From assembly GCF_022919215.1 (NCBI RefSeq), contig NZ_CP095048.1:53593-117592 (forward strand): 64,000 nt of DNA, written 5' to 3'. The translations under genes were made by a program, and so were the position numbers. The notes under the pieces are model-generated. The model saw only the letters and a program-made list of their open reading frames with translations, had not been told where the DNA came from and made no database searches. Of the stretch, positions 58,527 to 64,000 are shown in pieces. Origin of the DNA: Hymenobacter cellulosilyticus. GTDB lineage: Bacteria > Bacteroidota > Bacteroidia > Cytophagales > Hymenobacteraceae. Numbering within the stretch: the first letter of the stretch is position 1; each line of letters starts with the position of its first letter.

Positions 58527-59758
58527 ATGCATCCCAACGTAAGCTATCCCTCTTCCAGCGCATCCGATCTGAGCCTTTCCGCACATTACAGGAAAATGAT
58601 GAAGGCTGGAGGGCAACTGCTCGAGCACCTCGAAAATAACGACCCTGATCTGTCAAACGGAGGTATTCGGGAAAGGCTTAGTACGGTCAGGGCGGAGTTG
58701 GATCGTATAATAAAGGAGCAACTGGGTGGGAAAGCTGACCTTCATTCACTGGCTGACCGGATTTTTAAGGATGGGGACACAGCCCTGCGTATGATTCGTG
58801 ATCAGGACGAGGCCGGCCTGCGGCAGCATACCCGGCTGCTGTCGGCCCTGGAAACGATTGTGCGCACTGATGGCTCCAGACCTTCCTTTATGATTCAGAA
58901 CGGCTCGGTAAACATCAGTAGCAGCCCGGTGGGCGGCTGGAAAAATAGTATTGTGGCGAGCGCCGACCTGTTGTTTAATGCAGGTGCCTGTGTCGGACGT
59001 ATAGACGTGCCCTTTACGGTTCAGGGCTTTGCGGGCACGGGCTTTCTGATTGCGGAAAACCTGATTGTGACTAATCGCCACGTTCTGCAGGGGATTGCTT
59101 TGGAAAAGCCCGACGGAACGTGGAAACTGCAGGCAGGTGTACGGATAGATTTCGGTCATGAGTTTCGTGGGGTGGATTCTGTTAACCCCAGGGATCTAGC
59201 CCGGGTGGTTTTCAGCGGGAAGCGACCCATAGATCTGGGAGCATCAAAGCTTGACCACTCCAGGCTGGACTTGGCGCTCATTGAACTGGCACCAAGCAGT
59301 CAGTCAGCAGGACCCCGCATGTATCTTTCCCTTGACCAGGCTCCCGACTGGGCAATGCCGGATACAGCGGTCTATACCATCGGTTACCCAGGTGCTCCTA
59401 ATCTTTTGAATACGCCCTTCCCTCCCTCGTTGTTTGAGCAGATCTTTCAATCCACGTACGGGTGCAAACGGCTAGCGCCCGGAATGGTGCTGGCGGGGGC
59501 ACCTAGCAGCCCTGCGTGGACTCATGCCCACGACGCAACCACCCTGGGGGTAACTCTGGGTCGGTAATCGTCGTGGTCGGGCGTGAAAACGCAGCGGCCG
59601 GGTTGCATTACGGTGGCAGATCAGACGAGCCACGCGAAAACTATGGCCATACTCTTGGAAAGGCCCTTGCCGAGACGGATGGGCGTTCCGGTAAAACCCT
59701 CAGGGATCACCTGCTTGAGTTCGGTGTCCATTTAATAGACAGGGCCGGTAATAAATAA
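58527..59758 (+). CDS. Second trypsin-like serine protease, frameshifted near 59548
   Basis: A 410-residue protein. The first 140 residues are helical (adaptor-like), followed by a trypsin fold with VTNRHVL (His about 183), RLDLALIEL (Asp about 247) and, after one extra G in the G5 tract at 59546-59550, GGNSGS (Ser about 342). Without the repair the catalytic Ser would be lost, so the repair is strongly favoured. A GLHYGG substrate-pocket region follows, and the protein ends at 59758. It belongs to the operon with the STAND ATPase. Likely role: a protease that cleaves a partner or target when the STAND protein is triggered. Confidence 0.75.
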
Positions 59759-59824
59759 GGCTGGCTCAAAGTAAAGATATTGCCTGCCTGAACCATTTTT
59801 CACCTTTCTTAAACACTGTACAGC

Positions 59825-60771
59825 ATGAGTGCGGCCAACCTATCCCGAAAAGCGACATTCGACACGATGACGTGTCTGGGCACCGAAACACCTGAACGGC
59901 CGGCTCCGAGCCTACCACCATGCCAGTAAAGTTTGAGGACAGAAATGGGTATGAATCCGGCTTTCTGCACGGCTGGGACATCCCGCTGCCACTGGCGGTC
60001 GGCGCAAATGCCTCCGATATGCTTCCTCTGCGCAGGGGCGGAACCGGAGTGGAGTTAAAATATCAGAACTTTTCCGTGATTATGTCTGCTTCCCGCCGTC
60101 TACCAATGCTGACAGCTGTGAATCTTCTGGGCTTGGACAGGGAGCAGGTGGACCGGATTGATACGTGGTATTTTGATGGTCGATTAGATAAAAGCGACCA
60201 ATGGGAGATGAATTATATCATGGGAATTCGCTTGACCGAGGACACATGGTCCGGCGGGAAGATCCGGTGTGGGGCCCCTTCGCGAAGCAGGCTAACGCCG
60301 ACACCTTCCACTTTACCAACAGCTGTCCTCAAATGGCAAGCGTTAATCAGAAAACCTGGGTTGGCCTTGAGAATCACATTCTGAAAATGGCGAAAGCGGA
60401 CGGCATGAGGATAAATGTATATACGGGGCCGTTTTTCAGCGACGCTGATGTAGATTACAGAGGGCCAAAATACCGCTGGCCTTCTGGAAGGTAGTAGCAA
60501 TCGTGACGGAGGATGGAAGACCGTCCGCCACGGCTACAAAATCAGTCAGCAGCAGGAGCTATCAGAACTTGAATACATTTTCGCTGGCTATTTAACGTAT
60601 CAGATCAGCGTTCAGGAGGTTATGGACCAGACGGGTATTAACTTCAGTGCTCTGCTGGATTACGATGGCTTTACACAACGTGCAGTCGTGACAGGTGAGC
60701 GCACAATAGAGTTGATAAATAACCTGGATCGTGTGAAATCTGATGGTAGACTTCAAAATCTCAGTTCATAA
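59825..60771 (+). CDS. DNA/RNA non-specific endonuclease, several frameshifts
   Basis: A nuclease of the NucA/Smith-type DNA/RNA non-specific family, read across four one-base gaps (about 59907, 60200, 60475, 60540). The catalytic DRGHMVRRED motif and the following FHFTNSCPQ and NQKTWVGLENH segment are intact; YTGPFF and the closing GYLTYQISVQ and DYDGFTQ pieces complete the fold. The first start may be ATG 59825 (MSAANLSRK) or ATG 59920 (MPVKFEDR). The length would be about 316 residues. No signal peptide is seen, so it would cut DNA inside the cell. In this operon it is the likely lethal effector, perhaps released or activated by the proteases. Confidence 0.72.
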
Positions 60772-60789
60772 CGCAGGAGGTGCTCCGAG

Positions 60790-60901
60790 AGCATCAAAAA
60801 GTGTGGGCAGTTGGGTGAGCAGCTATCGGTCAATCTCTGAATGGGAATGCTGAGCGCCTATAGATCATAAAGTAATCTGGCTGCCCACACTTTTTGATGC
60901 T
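60790..60901. repeat. Long inverted repeat between convergent operons
   Basis: The 21 bases at 60790-60810 are the exact reverse complement of 60881-60901 (core sequence AAAAAGTGTGGGCAG), spaced by 70 bp. The element is 112 bp. It lies between the nuclease stop and the hipA stop, where transcription from both sides converges. It could be a bidirectional terminator with a long loop or a small MITE. No flanking direct repeat was found. Confidence 0.6.
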
Positions 60902-60963
60902 TTCCGGTTACAAAACGTAAGCAGTGCCGGTGCCTGTAAATGGCCTGTGGGCTGTTTCGCCGG

Positions 60964-62198
60964 CTACTGTGCCGCCTCAAAAGCCCCGCCATCAACTCCT
61001 GCTCGGTGCGCGAGAGCTGGTACCGGCTGGCCACGTCCGGCCATTGCCGCACCGCGGCCACGACCTGCGCGAGCACCGCTTCCGCCTGCGCGCCCGACAG
61101 GCGGAAGTAAGGCGCCACCTCCGAGCCAGGTCGAGGTCTAGCGCGTTGTCGGTTACGGAATGTTGAGCTTGAGGCCCTGCCCGTAGCGGATGGGGTTCAG
61201 GTCGAACGCTGGTGAGAGGCGCCAGCCCTGGGCGTGAGCAGAAAGCCGTGGTTGCGCAGGTGGTCGTCGGTGTTCGAGACGCAGATGTTGAACACGATGC
61301 GCCGCCAGAGCTCAGTCAGGTCTTCGGCCACCTGGGCGCCCTGCTGCATGAGCAAGCCCGCCAACTCCAGGTAGCTGGCCCCGTCTTGGTAGCCAACAGG
61401 GTCATGCTGAAGCGAAGTGCAGCCGCTCGCCGGCGGCCGTGCGGTCAAAGCGCTGAGAGAGGAAGGTGTGGTGGCGGCTGTTGAAGCGCTGGGCCCGGCC
61501 GGTGGCCACCTGCAGCGGCTGCGCGGGCCAGTTTGTTCACCACGGCTTCCCAGGCGCCGACGTCGTGCTCGTCCTGCCCGCTGGGGAACTTAGCAATCCA
61601 GAGCTGCCCGTGCTCGTCCACCACGCTGGCCTTGGACGCGCGCCGCCCAGCGAAGACCCGGTTGCCACCAGCATAAACAGCCACTTGAGGTAATCCGGGT
61701 CCTGGGCGCGTCCACCCGCTCCAGCTGCAGGCTGGCGTGCTCCAACTCCCGCAGCGAGGTCCAGGGCGGGGCGGCCATGGCCCTGTTGTCGTGAGGAACG
61801 GGCCGGCCAAGTCGGTTTTGAAGCGCAGCCCGCCATACGGTGGCCATCAAACACCCCAGCAAGTAGTCCGATTCGAGCAGCGGCCGCTCGCGGCGCTCCT
61901 CCTGCGGGCCAGGGCGGCTTCGCGCCGGCGCATGAGTAGCCGTCCCCAGCGGTCGGGCGAGGAGTCCAGAAAGAGGCGAAGTTGGCTTGGTCTTCCGGCA
62001 GGTACTGCGGCCGGTAAACAGTGCAGCGCCGGGTCCAGCACCTGGGCCTGCGGCAAGGCCACCACTGCGCGTCATAGGCAAAGAAAACACTCCTTACCCG
62101 CACCGGCACGGCGAGAGCGTGCCCATCACCGCGTCCATCGACCAGGCCTGCCAGTCGGCGTACACGTAGAGTTGGCGGCGTTCAGCGGTTTTGGCCAT
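60964..62198 (-). CDS. hipA: HipA-type serine/threonine kinase toxin, heavily frameshifted
   Basis: The HipA kinase phosphorylates glutamyl-tRNA synthetase or similar targets and causes growth arrest. Pieces in several frames spell out the family: MAKTAERRQLYVYADWQ at the start (ATG 62198), RRASKASVVDEHGQLWIAKF (ATP-binding loop), YQDGASYLELAGLLMQQG, NICVSNTDDHLRNHGF (catalytic Asp-x-x-x-x-Asn core) and VAPYFRLSGAQAEAVL at the end, with TAG at 60964 once a G/C4 tract at 60984-60987 is repaired. At least five breaks are needed. This is close to the rep end of the window, where error density is highest. I cannot decide between a damaged gene and poor sequence. Confidence 0.68.
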
Positions 62199-62237
62199 GG
62201 GACTACTCGCCGGAAGACTGTTTAGGTGCCCGTACGC

Positions 62238-62525
62238 TCAACACACCAAGTCGGCATCCTGCAGCTTGCGGCCCAGCACGTCGTCGGCCGCCAACTGGAG
62301 CAGGTTCTTTCCAGGCCCAACACAAACAGCACTGCAGGTAGGCCGCCATGCTCACCGTGGAAGCGCCCTGCTCGATGGCGTGCAGGTGTTGCGGCTGATG
62401 GCCGCGCGCTCGGCCACGCGGCCGCGCTGAGCTTGCGGCGCAGTCGGGCTAGGCGGATGTTTTTCTCCCGCTTGCGTTAGCAACTGCTGCAAACGCGGTA
62501 AAAGGATGACTGGGTCTTTGGGCAT
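62238..62525 (-). CDS. hipB: HipB-type antitoxin, XRE helix-turn-helix, frameshifted
   Basis: A short XRE-family repressor and antitoxin. From ATG 62525 (MPKDPVILLPRL) the frame reads LTQAGENIRLARLRRKLSAAAVAERAA in pieces, then AISRNTLHAIEQGASTVSM and the end GRKLQDADLVC, stop at 62238. The helix-turn-helix (VAERAAISRNTLHAIEQ) is typical. Several one-base indels break it. It precedes hipA by 39 bp, as HipBA operons do, and a palindromic operator lies directly upstream. Confidence 0.68.
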
Positions 62526-62528
62526 AAT

Positions 62529-62592
62529 GCTCAATATATGATGAGCAAAAGTAGAGAGATTAGCTCAATTTATTGCGCATTATATGGTGAGC
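62529..62592. promoter_or_regulatory. Palindromic operator region upstream of hipB
   Basis: Two pairs of GCTCA/TGAGC half-sites: 62529-62533 with 62542-62546 (eight-base spacer), and 62563-62567 with 62588-62592, with a TGCGCA at 62574-62579 between them. The first pair lies four bases before the hipB start. HipB proteins bind such palindromes to repress their own operon, so this is a good operator candidate. Confidence 0.55.
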
Positions 62593-62706
62593 GCACATTT
62601 CTGGGCCTAACGGGCAGTTGTGCTGATAATGGTACAAAACCTGAGCCCTTTCCTTGCTTACCCCGGCGTCTGCAATTGGCAACAGCGTACCGACCCAGGT
62701 AGAAGC

Positions 62707-63653
62707 TCAGCGTAGCCCGCAAATCTTCAAAAACAGCCCGCCCGGATTTTTGGTCGCCTTTACCTTGTCGGTCTTCAACTGGTACGTGAATTTGAAGAGT
62801 TGGTCCAAGTGCTTGGGTCGCCGAGGATGGTGGCCACCAGCTGCGGCTGATTGATACCGAGGGCCTCCAGGTGCTGGCGGGCCGCGTGCGCGCGGCGTCC
62901 TCCGCCGGCTGCTCAAAAGGAATGGGCAGCTGCTGGGGCTGCTGGCGGGCGATGGTAAAGCGCACGGCGTCGTAGGCCCGCCCCTTCTTCACCAACTCGT
63001 AGTCAATTTTGAGGTCGGTGTGCTCGCTGACCTGGCGCACGGCGATGTCGAGTACCCGGGCCTTGAGCTGGCTGATGTTCTGAAACAACTCCGGCTCCTT
63101 CCCCCTGGGGTCTTTCAGGTGCAGCATCTGCTTGAATTCGTCCAGCGGGTAGGTCCGCGTCGACGTCTTGTCCTTCCATTGGCTCACCAGCTGGTAGATG
63201 CGCTTGGCATACTTGCTGCTCAGCTTCAGCGCCGAGTGCAGCTGATAGGAGGTGAAGTTTTCCTTGAGGTTGAACAGGAAAGGCCGGATGGGCGCCGCCA
63301 GCTGAATCTGCAGGCACCCTTTGCCCTTGATGTACTCCCCCGCTGAAACATCCACAACTGCTGGTACGTGCGCTCATTCTCCACCTCGAACATGCGCGAG
63401 CCCATGTCGGCCGTCGCCTCGCGCAGCTGCTGGTAGTTCCACTGCCGCCCGGTCAGGGCTTCCACGTCCTTCACGTAGATGGTATACTCCTGGTCCGGCG
63501 TGTCATCCGGCGCAGCCGGGAAAGCAGGTAGAAGAAGATGTCCAACTGACAGGCGGTGTAGTCGTAGCGGGCCTGGGTGATGGCGTTGTGCTGACGAACG
63601 ACGGGAACCGGAGCCGGCTCGACAACTACAACGGCGGTATCTTCAGGCTTCAT
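62707..63653 (-). CDS. Plasmid replication initiator RepB (Rep_3 family), frameshifted
   Basis: Rep_3 (winged-helix) initiators bind iterons and open the origin. From ATG 63653 (MKPEDTAVVVVE) the first piece carries RQHNAITQARYDYTACQL. The second (DDTPDQEYTIYVKDVEALTG) and third (VDVSAGEYIKGKGC to YRIYQL-like QLVSQWKD) follow after breaks near 63510 and 63350. The last piece includes LDQLFKFTYQLKTDKV and ends at 62707 after another break near 62870. Two winged-helix domains fit. It is transcribed toward hipB and begins 86 bp from the iteron array, whose binding should also control it. Confidence 0.8.
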
Positions 63654-63738
63654 AAACTAGGACATAAGGACGCAGGAATAAGGCAAATGTAAGCGTTCGG
63701 CAGATAAAAACCACAGTGGTAGTTGAGCGTGGTTTTCG

Positions 63739-63836
63739 CTTATAAAAAGTGGTGGGTAGACTTATAAAACGTGAGAGTTCGCTTATAAAAGGTGGTACTA
63801 AAAAATAAAAAGTGGTTTTCGCTTATAAAAAGTGGT
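63739..63836. repeat. Five iterons of the plasmid origin
   Basis: Five direct repeats of a 15-base unit, consensus CTTATAAAAAGTGGT, start at 63739, 63761, 63782, 63802 and 63822, with spacing of 20-22 bases (two helical turns). Copies 1 and 5 are identical, 2 and 4 are diverged. An A+T-rich stretch (63837-63890) follows and may be the DNA-unwinding element. With the Rep gene next door, this is the likely vegetative origin. The last 100 bases are A-rich and hold nothing else I can name. Confidence 0.85.
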
Positions 63837-64000
63837 TTTATACCATTATATACTATTGAATATCAGACACTTATGAGTACTACAAATAGACAAGGACTAA
63901 CAAATAAACTCACAAAGGTTGTTGATGCCGAATCCGAATAGCTTTTTAGGGTGGTGGTTCAAACCCAGACCAAACAAACAAAAAAACAACAAAAAAAGAA

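Noticed and set aside
62570..63653. Two separate replication initiator genes
   Set aside because: The frames at 63653, 63474, 63355 and 62916 line up end to end as parts of one Rep_3 protein, not two genes.
1..64000. CRISPR array or Cas genes
   Set aside because: No set of short direct repeats with regular unique spacers was seen. The iterons at 63739-63836 are contiguous with constant 20-22 base spacing and are part of the origin.
1..64000. rRNA or tRNA genes
   Set aside because: No cloverleaf or rRNA-like stretch was noticed on reading; a covariance search was not possible.

Overview
The window looks like one side of a large conjugative plasmid from a high-GC member of the Bacteroidota, most likely Hymenobacter or a close relative. 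The reasons are a Bacteroidota-type tra operon (TraE, F, G, J, K, M, N, O), an iteron-controlled Rep_3-type initiator, and G+C-rich coding typical of Hymenobacteraceae. No rRNA, tRNA or CRISPR array was seen. The species call is inference.

Layout. 0-1.2 kb: gene-poor edge with a 175-bp MITE-like element. 1.26-7.9 kb: restriction-type operon of Vsr nuclease, Dcm methyltransferase, MutL/MORC-like GHKL ATPase, Z1 ATPase and HNH nuclease. 7.9-9.9 kb: opposing HEPN + DUF262 pair. 10.1-11.5 kb: tyrosine recombinase. 11.7-14.5 kb: small unknown genes. 14.7-20.6 kb: sigma-region-2-like mini-protein, WYL regulator, duplicated zinc-ribbon protein and two DUF262 proteins. 20.8-24.5 kb: SMEK protein and small unknowns. 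24.5-29.5 kb: complete qatABCD anti-phage operon. 29.5-40.4 kb: tra operon on the minus strand. 40.7-43.7 kb: small DNA-binding protein and a Toprim protein. 43.8-46.0 kb: DUF6602 protein, UmuC fragment, VOC protein. 45.9-52.5 kb: glycyl radical enzyme, Dyp peroxidase, phospholipase-D-like and HAD genes in one operon. 52.7-53.1 kb: IS630 remnant. 53.2-60.8 kb: plus-strand operon of trypsin-NTPase fusion, large STAND ATPase, second trypsin and nuclease, the best candidate here for a little-described conflict system. 61.0-62.5 kb: HipAB. 62.7-64.0 kb: rep gene and iteron origin.

A property of the sequence decides the annotation: about twenty long genes are cut by a one-base loss, usually in a short homopolymer (mostly G or C). 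In each case the continuing frame carries the missing part of the same family, and several restored stops overlap the next start as ATGA. I therefore join these pieces and read most breaks as sequencing undercalls, not pseudogenes. Joined coordinates run from the first start to the true stop. Two small genes have an insertion instead, and one of them also has a nonsense codon.

Taken together, the plasmid carries its own replication, conjugation and toxin-antitoxin functions plus at least four separate anti-phage or conflict modules. The defence and STAND regions look less G+C-rich than the tra operon, which fits separate acquisition.
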